This document shows, one piece after another, positions 1 to 8,032 of a stretch of 64,000 nt of DNA (the first letter of the stretch is position 1; each line of letters opens with the position of its first letter). The position numbers were made by a program, and so were the translations under genes. Source of the DNA: Romboutsia weinsteinii. GTDB lineage: Bacteria; Bacillota; Clostridia; Peptostreptococcales; Peptostreptococcaceae. A model generated the notes under the pieces. It ran no database searches. It was not told the origin of the DNA and saw only the letters and a list, made by a program, of their open reading frames with translations. The stretch covers positions 59,209 to 123,208 of the forward strand of contig NZ_NOJY02000011.1 in assembly GCF_002250835.2 (NCBI RefSeq), given 5' to 3'.

Positions 1-1129
1 TAGCTACACAAAATCCTGATGTTATTACATTATATCCCATAACTAAAAATGCAAATGAAAATATTCTCAAAATATTTACTGTATAGCTAAATAACTCTTT
101 CTCTGTATTGCTAATAAACAATGATACTATCTGATTTGTAAATACAAAAACTATTAAAAATGATACCACTGATGAGATTTTTATTGTTTTTAATCCCATT
201 TTTAAAATTGATAACACTACGTCATTATCTTTCTTACCATGGTAATAACTACACATAGGTTGTATTCCTTGTGATATTCCCATCATAGTTGTAAGTACCA
301 ATGTGTTTACATAACAAACTACACTGTAACTTACCAGTGCATCTTCTCCTATTATTCTTAATATGCATTGATTAAAAATCAAAATAATAACAGCTATACT
401 TATTTCTGTTGTACAATCTGGAATTCCTATTAATATTACTCTTTTTATAATACTAAAATCAAATTTGAATTTTACAAATCTAAGCTTACCTCTTTTTCTT
501 AAAAAGTGTATAAGGAAAAATGAGAATGAAAATATTCTTGCTATTCCTGTTGCAAATGCAGCTCCTTGAACTCCATACCCTAGTTTTAGTACAAATATAT
601 AATCTAGCACTATATTAGTTATAGCAGATATAATTACACCTACTGTTGCAAGGTGAGGATAACCATCACTTTTTATTAATACTTCTAAATAATACGATCC
701 TAAATAAAAGAAAACAAATAGCATAATTGTTCCTAGATATTCTTTTACATACTCTATAGTACTGCTAGTCGATCCTAAAAATACAGCTATTTTATCTAAG
801 TTTAATAAACTAAATAACATTATAATTGCCGATATAATCGATATTGTAACTAAATTTAATGTGAAGTATTCATTTGCCTTTTTACTTTCTGAGTTTCCTA
901 GTTTAATAGAAACCACTGTACTTGCACCTGTTGCAAATAAAATGGATAATGCAAATAACGTATTTATATATGGTGTAGATATATTTACAGCCGCTAGTGC
1001 ATTGCTACCTACCCCCTTGCTTACAAATATACCATCTACCATTGAATACAATGAAAATACCCACATTGCTGCTACTGAAGGTATTACATATTTTTTAAAT
1101 TGTGTTTTTAAGTCTAATGCGTCTTCCAT
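1..1129 (-). CDS. MATE family multidrug efflux transporter, C-terminus cut by the window edge
   Basis: Membrane exporter of the MATE family, which moves drugs or other cations out of the cell using Na+ or H+ gradients. The frame is open from an ATG at 1129 to position 2, giving 376 residues of a family that is usually about 450 long. Many hydrophobic helices are present, and the N-terminal text MVDGIFVSKGVGSNALAAVN is typical of MATE proteins. A good AGGAGA site lies just upstream. The gene is divergent from the MerR gene starting at 1220, so that regulator probably controls it. The substrate cannot be told. Confidence 0.9.
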   Translation of the reverse strand, partial: MEDALDLKTQFKKYVIPSVAAMWVFSLYSMVDGIFVSKGVGSNALAAVNISTPYINTLFALSILFATGASTVVSIKLGNSESKKANEYFTLNLVTISIISAIIMLFSLLNLDKIAVFLGSTSSTIEYVKEYLGTIMLFVFFYLGSYYLEVLIKSDGYPHLATVGVIISAITNIVLDYIFVLKLGYGVQGAAFATGIARIFSFSFFLIHFLRKRGKLRFVKFKFDFSIIKRVILIGIPDCTTEISIAVIILIFNQCILRIIGEDALVSYSVVCYVNTLVLTTMMGISQGIQPMCSYYHGKKDNDVVLSILKMGLKTIKISSVVSFLIVFVFTNQIVSLFISNTEKELFSYTVNILRIFSFAFLVMGYNVITSGFCVA

Positions 1130-1219
1130 ATTTTACATCTCCTTTCTCCTTAGAAAACTATAAACTGTGGTATAATACACATGTCAATAACTATTTTAAT
1201 TTTGTTTGGAGTGATTTAT

Positions 1220-2050
1220 TTGAAGAGAAAATATTATAAAACTGGTGAACTTTCAAAAATATATAAATTGGGTAGAGATTCTATAAAATACTATGAAAAA
1301 TTAGGTCTTCTAAATCCTACTAGAGACACTAACTCTTATAGAATGTACACAATTAAAGATATATGCAATTTAAATCTTATTCGTGAACTTAGAACATTAG
1401 ATTTTTCTATGCAAAAGATTAAGGAGTATATAGAAAATAGAAATATCAAAACTACAAAGAAAATGCTTAAAGAAGAAATTGAATTAATAGAAAAAAAAGT
1501 AGAAGATCTAAACTCTCATAAAAATTCTTTGAAAAAAAGATTATCTTCTATTGATAAATGTCTAGAACATACTACTTTTAATAGAATTGAACTTTTATAT
1601 ATGTATAAAAGAAAGGCTCTTACTGTTGATTCTAATGTATCTATTTATGAAAATGTAGATTATTTAGTACAAAGATTGAGTGAAAAATTCGAAGATAAGT
1701 TTTATATTTTAGGTAATAGTAATTTTGGAGCAATGTTTGATTCTAATAGCCTTTCTGATGGTATTTATAATATCTATAAACATACATTTTGCTTGTTAGA
1801 TGATGATGCTACTGATTACAACTTTATTTTGGATGAGGGATACTATGTTACATATACTTACAAAGGCAATTATAATCAGTATAACCAGGTATTTGAAATG
1901 CTTTACAAGTTCATTGAGATTAATAAATACACTATTTCAGGTGATCCTATAGAGATTTATAAAATAGATGTTTATGAAACGTCTATAGAAGATGAGTATG
2001 TTACTCAAGTTCAAATCCCAGTTAAACTTTTAAGCGATGTTTCTTTGTAA
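1220..2050 (+). CDS. MerR family transcriptional regulator with effector-binding C-terminus
   Basis: Probable drug-responsive regulator of the divergent MATE exporter. The first 75 residues are a MerR winged helix (YYKTGELSKIYKLGRDSIKY), followed by a long dimerisation coiled coil at about 80-125. The last 140 residues look like a GyrI/BmrR-type small-molecule-binding domain. An ATG at 1181 gives 13 extra residues, but MerR proteins normally begin right at the helix-turn-helix. The TTG at 1220 has GGAGTG at 1208-1213, so it is preferred. A TATAAT at 1171-1176 lies in the divergent promoter region. The ligand is unknown. Confidence 0.85.
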   Translation: MKRKYYKTGELSKIYKLGRDSIKYYEKLGLLNPTRDTNSYRMYTIKDICNLNLIRELRTLDFSMQKIKEYIENRNIKTTKKMLKEEIELIEKKVEDLNSHKNSLKKRLSSIDKCLEHTTFNRIELLYMYKRKALTVDSNVSIYENVDYLVQRLSEKFEDKFYILGNSNFGAMFDSNSLSDGIYNIYKHTFCLLDDDATDYNFILDEGYYVTYTYKGNYNQYNQVFEMLYKFIEINKYTISGDPIEIYKIDVYETSIEDEYVTQVQIPVKLLSDVSL

Positions 2051-2175
2051 TCCTTTATATATTGGTTATGTTAGCTAAATAAAATAACCTTAGAAACTTT
2101 ATTTAAATATCAAAAGAAGGCTTAAATATATAATGCACATTAATGATAAATAAAAAATACAGGAGAATAGAGACA

Positions 2176-2682
2176 ATGGATAAAAACAATAAAAAGAAAT
2201 ATATATTTGTGGTAATAATAATTACTTTTCTAATAATAGGAGCCTTTAAAGTAAGAGAGTATTATATTTTAAAAGATTGCTTTGTATTTTCTAAAGATAA
2301 TATAGTTTCAGTGTGGACTTCTAAAAAAGGTACATATTCTCATAAATATAATTCTCATATATCTGAAGAAGATATGTCTCATTTAAGTAAACTATTAACA
2401 AGTGCAAAATTAGAAAAATCTAGTATTAAAGAAGCTCCCCCTAGCAGTGTGTTAATATATTTGGATGGTTATATTAAAGATGACAAAGATGATGGCTTTT
2501 CAATTGAGTACAAAAGAAGTCTATACCTAGGCAAAATAAATAATGAGAAAATGTATGTTATTTTAGAAGTAAACAAACTTAGAGATGATAATAGTTTCAA
2601 TATGAAAAACATTGCACAAAAATTTTACACTATTAATTCGAAAGAATTAGTAAAACTTATAGAAAAGATAGATAGTAAGTAA
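2176..2682 (+). CDS. hypothetical protein with one N-terminal membrane anchor
   Basis: No family is recognised. The protein begins with a lysine-rich stretch, then one strongly hydrophobic helix (YIFVVIIITFLIIGAF), then about 135 mostly polar residues likely exposed outside the cell. An upstream in-frame ATG at 2143 exists, but AGGAG at 2160-2164 sits ahead of the ATG at 2176, which is chosen here. The next gene, at 2750, is a lipoprotein of similar size with its own ribosome site, so the two may form a small surface-protein pair. Function unknown. Confidence 0.6.
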   Translation: MDKNNKKKYIFVVIIITFLIIGAFKVREYYILKDCFVFSKDNIVSVWTSKKGTYSHKYNSHISEEDMSHLSKLLTSAKLEKSSIKEAPPSSVLIYLDGYIKDDKDDGFSIEYKRSLYLGKINNEKMYVILEVNKLRDDNSFNMKNIAQKFYTINSKELVKLIEKIDSK

Positions 2683-2749
2683 TCAAATATATATATAATA
2701 AAGTTCTGTTAGATAATTTTATGATTAGTTAAACAAAGGAGGATAAGTA

Positions 2750-3163
2750 GTGAAAAAACATAAAATATTTATATTTAGTTTTGTTTTGTCAGCCTTATTT
2801 TTAATTGGCTGTGATAAAGTAATATATAAAGATATAGATTTACCATCATTGGAAGACATAGAAAGTATTGAAATAACTGGTGGAGAATCAAAATTTGCAA
2901 GTGATGATAAAAATATAATTTTAAAATTAATCGAAAATATGAGTAATGCAACAATTACAAATAAAGAAAGCGTACAAGATGTACCTAATCAAGAGAAATA
3001 TATAAAAATCAACTTAATTACTAAAGAATATACAAGTACCTTTTTTGTGTATTGGGAGGATAGCAAATTATATTTAGAACAACCATATGTTGGTATTTAT
3101 TTAGCTGATACTAGCTTAAATGAAGTAATAAATGGAATATACGATTTTAAATTTAAAGATTAA
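2750..3163 (+). CDS. putative lipoprotein
   Basis: Small secreted lipoprotein of 137 residues. It starts at a GTG preceded by AAAGGAGG at 2735-2742. Residues 1-21 form a signal peptide ending in the lipobox LIGC, so Cys21 should be lipidated. The mature part is acidic and polar with no recognised domain. It follows another membrane-anchored protein by 67 bp and ends before a strong terminator at 3252. Function unknown. Confidence 0.7.
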   Translation: MKKHKIFIFSFVLSALFLIGCDKVIYKDIDLPSLEDIESIEITGGESKFASDDKNIILKLIENMSNATITNKESVQDVPNQEKYIKINLITKEYTSTFFVYWEDSKLYLEQPYVGIYLADTSLNEVINGIYDFKFKD

Positions 3164-3251
3164 TAAACGTAGAATAAAAGATATTTTCATATAATGTTCA
3201 CAACTTAGGTAAACTGAAAAAAGTTATAACTATTAGTGGTAATTAAAAAAG

Positions 3252-3297
3252 ATGGCTAGATATTGATATGTTTTCAATACTTCTAGCCATTTTTTTA
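3252..3297. terminator. bidirectional intrinsic terminator
   Basis: The arms ATGGCTAGA (3252-3260) and TCTAGCCAT (3282-3290) pair perfectly, and an inner pairing TATTGA/TCAATA extends the stem. A T-run follows on the plus strand and an A-run precedes. It separates the convergent lipoprotein and Rrf2 genes. Confidence 0.85.
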
Positions 3298-3322
3298 GTA
3301 TTTATCATAAAGTAAAATAACA

Positions 3323-3826
3323 TTATTTCTTTGTATTTTTAAACCATTCAATCGTTGCTTCTTCCATCTCTTTTGGAAGTATATTATTATACACTTGATT
3401 ATGTAACCACTGTAATGTCTTGCTATTTAAATATTTTTTCATTTCATTTTCAGCTTCTAACATTACTACCTTTATTAAACAAGGACACTTAGTATGTGTC
3501 TCTGGTAAATTATTTTTATCTAGTAATACATTATTTTGTCTTATCTCTGCACATTGGAAAAAATCTTCACTTCCCTCTACAGCTTCTACAACATCCCAAA
3601 ATGTAATCTCATCTGCACTACGAGCAAGTGTATATCCACCTTTTACTCCTGGTACAGATTTTATTATTTTAGCTTTACTTAATCTTGCATATACCTTAGA
3701 CAAATAGCTTTCTGATATCCCTTGAAATGTTGCTAAATCTCTAATTCCAATCGATTTTCCCTCTTCTACATTAACCATATATAGTAAACAATGTAGTGCA
3801 TATTCTACTCCTACTGAAAATTTCAT
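3323..3826 (-). CDS. Rrf2 family transcriptional regulator, possibly Fe-S cluster binding
   Basis: IscR/Rrf2-type regulator of 167 residues. An N-terminal winged helix contains the family text GVKGGYTLAR, and three cysteines appear in the expected later region (FFQCAEI and THTKCPCLI), which in this family bind an Fe-S cluster. AAGGAG precedes the ATG. A promoter at 3861-3889 drives it. The divergent neighbours are an FMN-binding protein and a two-cluster ferredoxin, which fits control of redox or Fe-S genes. The ligand is inferred from the family. Confidence 0.88.
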   Translation of the reverse strand: MKFSVGVEYALHCLLYMVNVEEGKSIGIRDLATFQGISESYLSKVYARLSKAKIIKSVPGVKGGYTLARSADEITFWDVVEAVEGSEDFFQCAEIRQNNVLLDKNNLPETHTKCPCLIKVVMLEAENEMKKYLNSKTLQWLHNQVYNNILPKEMEEATIEWFKNTKK

Positions 3827-3860
3827 TTAATTTTACGCTCCTTAAAAAAATAATATCTTT

Positions 3861-3889
3861 ATCATACATTATTATTAAATTTGATTCAA
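3861..3889 (-). promoter_or_regulatory. sigma-A-like promoter of the Rrf2 gene
   Basis: Read on the minus strand: TTGAAT (3884-3889), a 17-bp spacer, then TATGAT (3861-3866). It lies 35 bp ahead of the Rrf2 start codon. Confidence 0.6.
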
Positions 3890-3924
3890 GACACCTTACT
3901 TACATTAAGCTTAAAATGATATGT

Positions 3925-4002
3925 TTAGCAACAGGCAGATCCATTTTGTCCACATGTTGGCGAACTACTTAAACAACATAAAGCGAATTTTTTTGTTGAC
4001 AC
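3925..4002 (-). CDS. possible 25-residue cysteine-rich peptide or gene remnant
   Basis: A GTG at 4002 opens a 25-codon frame with five cysteines, including FALCC near the middle and a C-terminal GSACC. Such a composition is very unusual for AT-rich non-coding DNA. No ribosome site precedes the GTG, and the frame overlaps the promoter of the 4084 gene on the other strand. It could be a real metal- or cluster-binding peptide, or the last piece of a lost gene. No family is recognised. Confidence 0.25.
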   Translation of the reverse strand: MSTKKFALCCLSSSPTCGQNGSACC

Positions 4003-4060
4003 ATGAAAAAAATTATTATAATATAATTAGAGACAATATCTATCGACGATACTAAGTATC
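3996..4060 (+). promoter_or_regulatory. promoter and possible operator of the FMN-protein/ferredoxin pair
   Basis: A TTGACA at 3996-4001 is followed by overlapping TATAAT sequences at 4017-4022 and 4022-4027. Downstream, GATAC-TAA-GTATC at 4048-4060 is a perfect inverted repeat between promoter and ribosome site. That is a good position for a repressor such as the divergent Rrf2 protein. The operator role is inferred. Confidence 0.5.
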
Positions 4061-4083
4061 TATAATTCAAGGAGGAATATAAA

Positions 4084-4455
4084 ATGTTTACAGAAAAATT
4101 TTTAGAAGTTTTAAATAATGAGGGAGTTGTTTCTATTGTTACTTGTGCAAATAATGAGGCTCATGTGTCAAATACATGGAATAGCTATCTAGTTATTGTA
4201 GAAGGAAATAAAATATTAATTCCAGCTGCTGCAATGATAAACACAGAAAGTAATATAAATATTAATCCTAATGTTAAATTAACGCTAGGTAGCCATGAAG
4301 TAATGGGATATAGATATATGGGAACTGGATTTTTACTTGAAGGAACTGCTAGGTTCTTAAAAGATGGGGATAACTTCAAAATGATGATAGATAAGTTTCC
4401 TTTCTTAACAAGAGTTTTAGAAATCACAGTTGACTCTTGTAAACAAACTTTATAA
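4084..4455 (+). CDS. pyridoxamine 5'-phosphate oxidase-like FMN-binding protein
   Basis: Small split-barrel flavin protein of 123 residues. Members of this family bind FMN and serve as reductases or sensors, and many are not true PNP oxidases. The start has a strong AAGGAGG site. The next gene is a ferredoxin 13 bp downstream, a natural electron partner. The pair is divergent from an Rrf2 regulator, suggesting a redox-responsive unit. The exact substrate cannot be read from the sequence. Confidence 0.75.
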   Translation: MFTEKFLEVLNNEGVVSIVTCANNEAHVSNTWNSYLVIVEGNKILIPAAAMINTESNININPNVKLTLGSHEVMGYRYMGTGFLLEGTARFLKDGDNFKMMIDKFPFLTRVLEITVDSCKQTL

Positions 4456-4468
4456 GGGAGATTATACT

Positions 4469-4645
4469 ATGCCTAGAATAATTGATAAATCTAAATGTGT
4501 AGCTTGCGGAACCTGTGAAAGAGTATGTAAGGTCGGATGTATAACACAATTAGAAGATAAAAAAAGAACAATAAATCCATCAGCTTGTGTGGATTGTGGA
4601 GCATGCCAACTTGCTTGCCCTAAGAAATGCATATCTCAAAACTAG
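4469..4645 (+). CDS. 2[4Fe-4S] ferredoxin
   Basis: Fifty-eight-residue electron carrier. Two cluster motifs are visible, CVACGTCERVC and CVDCGACQLACP, the classical clostridial arrangement in which each motif supplies ligands to both clusters. The ATG at 4469 is chosen because AAGGGAG at 4454-4460 fits it; a longer frame from 4430 lacks a ribosome site. It is cotranscribed with the FMN protein and ends at the terminator 4701-4740. Confidence 0.9.
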   Translation: MPRIIDKSKCVACGTCERVCKVGCITQLEDKKRTINPSACVDCGACQLACPKKCISQN

Positions 4646-4700
4646 TTTAATAATATAGTTACTAATTAAACCATAGATATAACTGTAACTAAAAAAATAA

Positions 4701-4740
4701 AAAGATAGCTACCCTAATTCACTTAAAGGTAACTATCTTT
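4701..4740. terminator. intrinsic terminator after the ferredoxin gene
   Basis: Arms AAAGATAGCTACC (4701-4713) and GGTAACTATCTTT (4728-4740) pair with one mismatch and are followed by a T-rich run. It can also serve the convergent gene ending at 4759. Confidence 0.8.
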
Positions 4741-4758
4741 GTTTTATATAATTTAAAT

Positions 4759-5022
4759 TTATTTTCTCTTTTTAGTCTTATTTTTCTTTTTACCTCTATT
4801 TTGAGCCTTCTTTTCCGCTCTAGCTTGCATCTTAGCTTCTTCTTCTTCCTTAGCTTCTTCTTTTATTTTTTCATTTTCTCTATAAGCTATAAAGAAATCA
4901 ATCATACTGACTAGAAGTGTTAACCATGCTGAATCACTTTTATTAATGAAACTAGTTATAGAAGCAACTAAAAATACTATACCTGTTATAAACCAAAAGT
5001 TTCTACTATTTTTTCCTTTCAT
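4759..5022 (-). CDS. small membrane protein with charged C-terminal tail
   Basis: Eighty-seven residues. Two hydrophobic helices span about 9-60 (FWFITGIVFLVASITSF and WLTLLVSMIDFFIAY), followed by a tail made almost only of lysine, glutamate and arginine. The ATG at 5022 has GAGGAGG close upstream and is preferred over one at 5061. No family is assigned. It is the last gene after vanS on this strand, but its own ribosome site and the 255-bp gap leave open whether it is cotranscribed. Confidence 0.6.
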   Translation of the reverse strand: MKGKNSRNFWFITGIVFLVASITSFINKSDSAWLTLLVSMIDFFIAYRENEKIKEEAKEEEEAKMQARAEKKAQNRGKKKNKTKKRK

Positions 5023-5085
5023 ATTGTCCTCCTCTGTATATGATGTCAAAATATCAATCATGATTCTTCTATTATAACCTATATA

Positions 5086-5214
5086 CTAGCTATTTTTTAA
5101 ATTAACTTGTGATTCTAAAATTTTTATTTTTTCTTCCCATTTTATATCCATATGTATTATGTTTATTATTTTGTTTACTCTATTTTCTATTGTTTGTTCT
5201 TTTATAAAATCCAT
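5086..5214 (-). CDS. hypothetical 42-residue peptide
   Basis: A short frame with a proper AAAGGAG site ahead of its ATG. The peptide is amphipathic and rich in Ile, Lys and Glu, with no signal sequence. It lies between vanS and the next small membrane-protein gene, on the same strand. The start codon falls inside one arm of a perfect 12-bp inverted repeat (5206-5258), so translation may be controlled by RNA folding. Not recognised; the length resembles Spo0E-like phosphatases, but their signature is absent. Confidence 0.45.
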   Translation of the reverse strand: MDFIKEQTIENRVNKIINIIHMDIKWEEKIKILESQVNLKNS

Positions 5215-5258
5215 AACCTCAACTCCTTTACTTTGAGTATATCCAAGTTATGGATTTT
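5206..5258 (-). promoter_or_regulatory. RNA hairpin that would hide the start codon of the 42-residue ORF
   Basis: AAAATCCATAAC and its exact complement GTTATGGATTTT lie at 5247-5258 and 5206-5217, 29 bases apart. The downstream arm contains the ATG and the loop contains the ribosome site. A regulatory role is inferred. Confidence 0.45.
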
Positions 5259-5277
5259 TAATATTTTACCTAACTTT

Positions 5278-6399
5278 TTATTTATTTTTTACTAAAGGAA
5301 TTTTTGTTTCAAAAATAACTTCACTTCCATTACTTTCAACTGAAATATCTCCACCATGAATTTCTATAATATTTTTTGCTATAGCTAGACCTAGTCCTGA
5401 ACCTCCATCATCCCTACTTCTAGATTTCTCCACTCTATAAAATCTATCAAATATAAATGGTATTTCTGATTTTGGTATAGATTTTCCGTAATTTATAACC
5501 TGTACTATTGCAAAATTATTTTCTTTTTTAGTTACTATATCTATATATATACCTTCATTTCCATATTTCACTGCGTTACTTATTAAATTCTCAAATACTC
5601 TAACCAACTTATTTGGATCTCCATTTATAATAAGCTTGTCATCAGAAAATTTTAATCTTATTTTCATATTAGCTTCTCTTACTTGATATTCTAAGTAAGA
5701 CACTACTTGTCCTATTAATTCCACCAAGTTAATCTCCATCTTATCTAGTGGTAGTGTATTGTTTTGTAATTTTGTTAGTTCAAATAAATCATTTATAAGT
5801 ATGTCTAAGCTCTTTGATTTTTCATAAGCTATTTTTGTATAATATCTAAGATGTACTTCATCTTTGTATTTATCATGTTCTATAAGATCCAAATACCCAA
5901 TGATTGATGTTAGAGGTGTTCTTAAATCATGAGATACATTAGTAATAAGATCTGTTTTAGTTTGTTGAGCATATCTTTCTTCTATTGTTATATTTTTTAA
6001 TCTTTCTACAATATGATTTATATCACTTGCTAATTTTCCAACATCACCACGTGAATTTATATCAACCCTTTTATCTAAATCTCCATCAGACATTATTTCT
6101 ACACTTTCCATCAGTGAGGCTATATCTTTACTTTTTCTATAAGTTAATAATGTATAAATCATTACAACAAGTATAGCTCCCATCATAATGTACATAAAAT
6201 CACCTAAAAAATTATTTTTAAGTATTAATAAAGGTCTTATAATCCATCTAATGAAAGATGATGTATTATAAAAATCATTTGCAAAGGTAAATAGGCTAAG
6301 AAATATTATAAATCCCACCAAAATGCTTACTGCCACATATAAAAGTTGGCTTATATTATGCTTATATACTTTTAATATATATCTTGTTTTATCTTTCAA
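5278..6399 (-). CDS. vanS: sensor histidine kinase, VanS type
   Basis: Membrane kinase of 373 residues that should sense glycopeptide stress and phosphorylate VanR. Helices lie at about 17-40 and 67-85, then a HAMP region, the phosphoacceptor motif NVSHDLRTPL with His157, and an ATPase domain ending in the G-box DDGGSGLGLAIAKN. The short outside loop between the helices is typical of VanS from D-Ala-D-Ser clusters. Its start overlaps the end of vanR by 11 bp, so the two are translationally coupled. The inducer cannot be told. Confidence 0.85.
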   Translation of the reverse strand: MKDKTRYILKVYKHNISQLLYVAVSILVGFIIFLSLFTFANDFYNTSSFIRWIIRPLLILKNNFLGDFMYIMMGAILVVMIYTLLTYRKSKDIASLMESVEIMSDGDLDKRVDINSRGDVGKLASDINHIVERLKNITIEERYAQQTKTDLITNVSHDLRTPLTSIIGYLDLIEHDKYKDEVHLRYYTKIAYEKSKSLDILINDLFELTKLQNNTLPLDKMEINLVELIGQVVSYLEYQVREANMKIRLKFSDDKLIINGDPNKLVRVFENLISNAVKYGNEGIYIDIVTKKENNFAIVQVINYGKSIPKSEIPFIFDRFYRVEKSRSRDDGGSGLGLAIAKNIIEIHGGDISVESNGSEVIFETKIPLVKNK

Positions 6400-7081
6400 T
6401 TTTATATCCTACCCCCCATACAGTATGAATCACTTTGCATCCATTCATAGGCTTTTCTATTTTTTCTCTTATTCTACTCATATGGACCATTACTGTATTA
6501 TTCGATTGGTAGTACTGTTCTTTCCACACCTTAGAAAATATATCTTCTGTACTAAATACCTTTCCTCTATTGCTTGCTAGCAAGTATAAAATATCAAACT
6601 CTCTAGATGTTAATGATATTTCTGCATCATCTACTGTTACAACATGATTTATTTTATCTATTTTCAATGAGTCAATAGCTATAATATCATCTCTAGTATC
6701 TTGTTCTCTGTTAAAATAATACGCTCTTCTTAACAAAGCCTTTACTCTAACAGTTAGTTCAAGCGGATTAAATGGCTTTGTTATATAGTCATCTGCACCA
6801 GTCATAATCCCTTGTATCTTGTCCATATCTTCCGACTTTGCACTTAGCATTAGTATTGGTATACTCATTTTTTCTCTTATTCTTTTACAAGTTTCTATTC
6901 CATCCATTTTAGGCATCATCACATCAAGTATTATAAGTTGTACCTTTTCATTTTCAATTATTTTTAAAGCTTCTTCTCCATCACCTGCTTTTATTACTTT
7001 ATATCCTTCGTTCATTAAATATATTTCAAGCAAGTTTCTTATTTCTTCTTCATCATCTACCACAAGAACTTTATTTTGCAA
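6389..7081 (-). CDS. vanR: OmpR-family response regulator, VanR type
   Basis: DNA-binding partner of VanS, 230 residues. The receiver domain has the acidic pair at 9-10, phosphoacceptor Asp53 in ILDVMMPKMDG and a conserved late Lys. The C-terminal winged helix (EISLTSREFDILYLL through GVGYKIER) is the OmpR type. It should bind the two similar direct-repeat regions at 7856-7897 and 12199-12240. The gene lies between the vanY-like gene and vanS, with short spacings that indicate one transcript. Confidence 0.88.
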   Translation of the reverse strand: MQNKVLVVDDEEEIRNLLEIYLMNEGYKVIKAGDGEEALKIIENEKVQLIILDVMMPKMDGIETCKRIREKMSIPILMLSAKSEDMDKIQGIMTGADDYITKPFNPLELTVRVKALLRRAYYFNREQDTRDDIIAIDSLKIDKINHVVTVDDAEISLTSREFDILYLLASNRGKVFSTEDIFSKVWKEQYYQSNNTVMVHMSRIREKIEKPMNGCKVIHTVWGVGYKIER

Positions 7082-7094
7082 TTTAAGTACCTCC

Positions 7095-7808
7095 TTAAGC
7101 TTCTATCATTATTTTATTTTTTATATATTCTTCTAAAGTTATTCCCTTATTAAAGATATTTCTAGCTACCTCTTTTCCTACATATCTAACATGCCAAGGC
7201 TCATAAGATATTCCGGTTATATACTCCTTACCTTCAGGATATCTAAGTATAAACCCAAACCTATGAGCATTATTTGCTAGCCAAATAGCTTCCTTACAAG
7301 TTTTTACAAATCTTCGCTTTCTATTTGTTACATCTATAGATAACCCTGTTTGATGTTCACTTTTTCCAGGATGAGCTACATATTTATCAGCCTCTTCTTT
7401 TCCCTTAGCCTCAACTCTTCTTGTATATATTGCTAATTGCTCTTCATATGACCTATATGCTGAGGTTGCTAGAAATTCTATTCCCTCATTTCTTGCTACT
7501 AAGAATAATTCTTCTATAGCATCTGCCGCCATACTTTCCATATACCTTTCGTCATCTGTTGAATCTTTTACAAAGCTTATATTAGGAACTTTAAGATTAG
7601 AAGGTATGTACTCTCTATCTAGTGAATTATCCTTATTTACTAATATTAAGTTTTCCTCAAGTCCAATATTAGAGTAATTCTTTTTTATATAGTTTTTAGT
7701 CTTTAATTTTTTATAATATATATTTTTATTTACAACTACAGCTTCTTGTGTAAAATTAGCAGTATTCATTGGTGTCATAATTGATATAAATAATTTTTTT
7801 AATTTCAT
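7095..7808 (-). CDS. VanY/VanXY-family D,D-carboxypeptidase
   Basis: Zinc peptidase of the M15B family, 237 residues, which removes terminal D-Ala from peptidoglycan precursors. Zinc ligands are visible: His152 and Asp159 in SEHQTGLSID and His206 in EPWHVRYVG, with catalytic Glu203. The N-terminus is basic and weakly hydrophobic, so export is uncertain. The ATG at 7808 has GGAGAG upstream; a longer frame from 7841 has none. It is the first gene of the vanR-vanS transcript, directly behind a VanR-type promoter region, and is a second enzyme alongside the vanXY gene at 10240. Confidence 0.85.
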   Translation of the reverse strand: MKLKKLFISIMTPMNTANFTQEAVVVNKNIYYKKLKTKNYIKKNYSNIGLEENLILVNKDNSLDREYIPSNLKVPNISFVKDSTDDERYMESMAADAIEELFLVARNEGIEFLATSAYRSYEEQLAIYTRRVEAKGKEEADKYVAHPGKSEHQTGLSIDVTNRKRRFVKTCKEAIWLANNAHRFGFILRYPEGKEYITGISYEPWHVRYVGKEVARNIFNKGITLEEYIKNKIMIEA

Positions 7809-7855
7809 ATCTATTCTCTCCTTTTGTTTTAATACCTTCATTTTAGAGAATAGAC

Positions 7856-7897
7856 CTTACGTAATTTATAAATAAATATTAAGTTTCCTTAAGTTTT
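7856..7897 (-). promoter_or_regulatory. probable VanR-controlled promoter region, copy 2
   Basis: These 42 bp match the region 12199-12240 at 36 positions without gaps. On the minus strand the block contains CTTAAG-like direct repeats about 10 bp apart, the spacing usual for OmpR-family regulators. It sits 48 bp before the vanY-like start. VanR binding is inferred. Confidence 0.6.
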
Positions 7898-7930
7898 GAT
7901 TAAAATCTATTTATAAGTACTTTCTTTAAT

Positions 7931-7987
7931 AATATAAAGAGGATATATATTGGCTTTTTTTACCTATACATATCCTCTTTATTATAT
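7931..7987 (-). terminator. probable terminator after vanTr
   Basis: AAAGAGGATAT (7936-7946) pairs with ATATCCTCTTT (7970-7980), with further A-T pairing outside. The T-run is broken, so termination may be partial. It separates the ligase-side unit from the vanY-vanR-vanS unit. Confidence 0.55.
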
Positions 7988-8032
7988 TAAAATCTAAAAA
8001 GTTTGTAAAACTTTATATAATTCTATAACTCA

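Noticed and set aside
861..1163. Plus-strand frame of 100 codons
   Set aside because: It is the antisense of the partial MATE gene, whose frame is open on the minus strand with a proper start at 1129.
5086..5214. Spo0E-like aspartyl phosphatase
   Set aside because: The length fits, but the family signature (SQxLD with a following helix) is not present.
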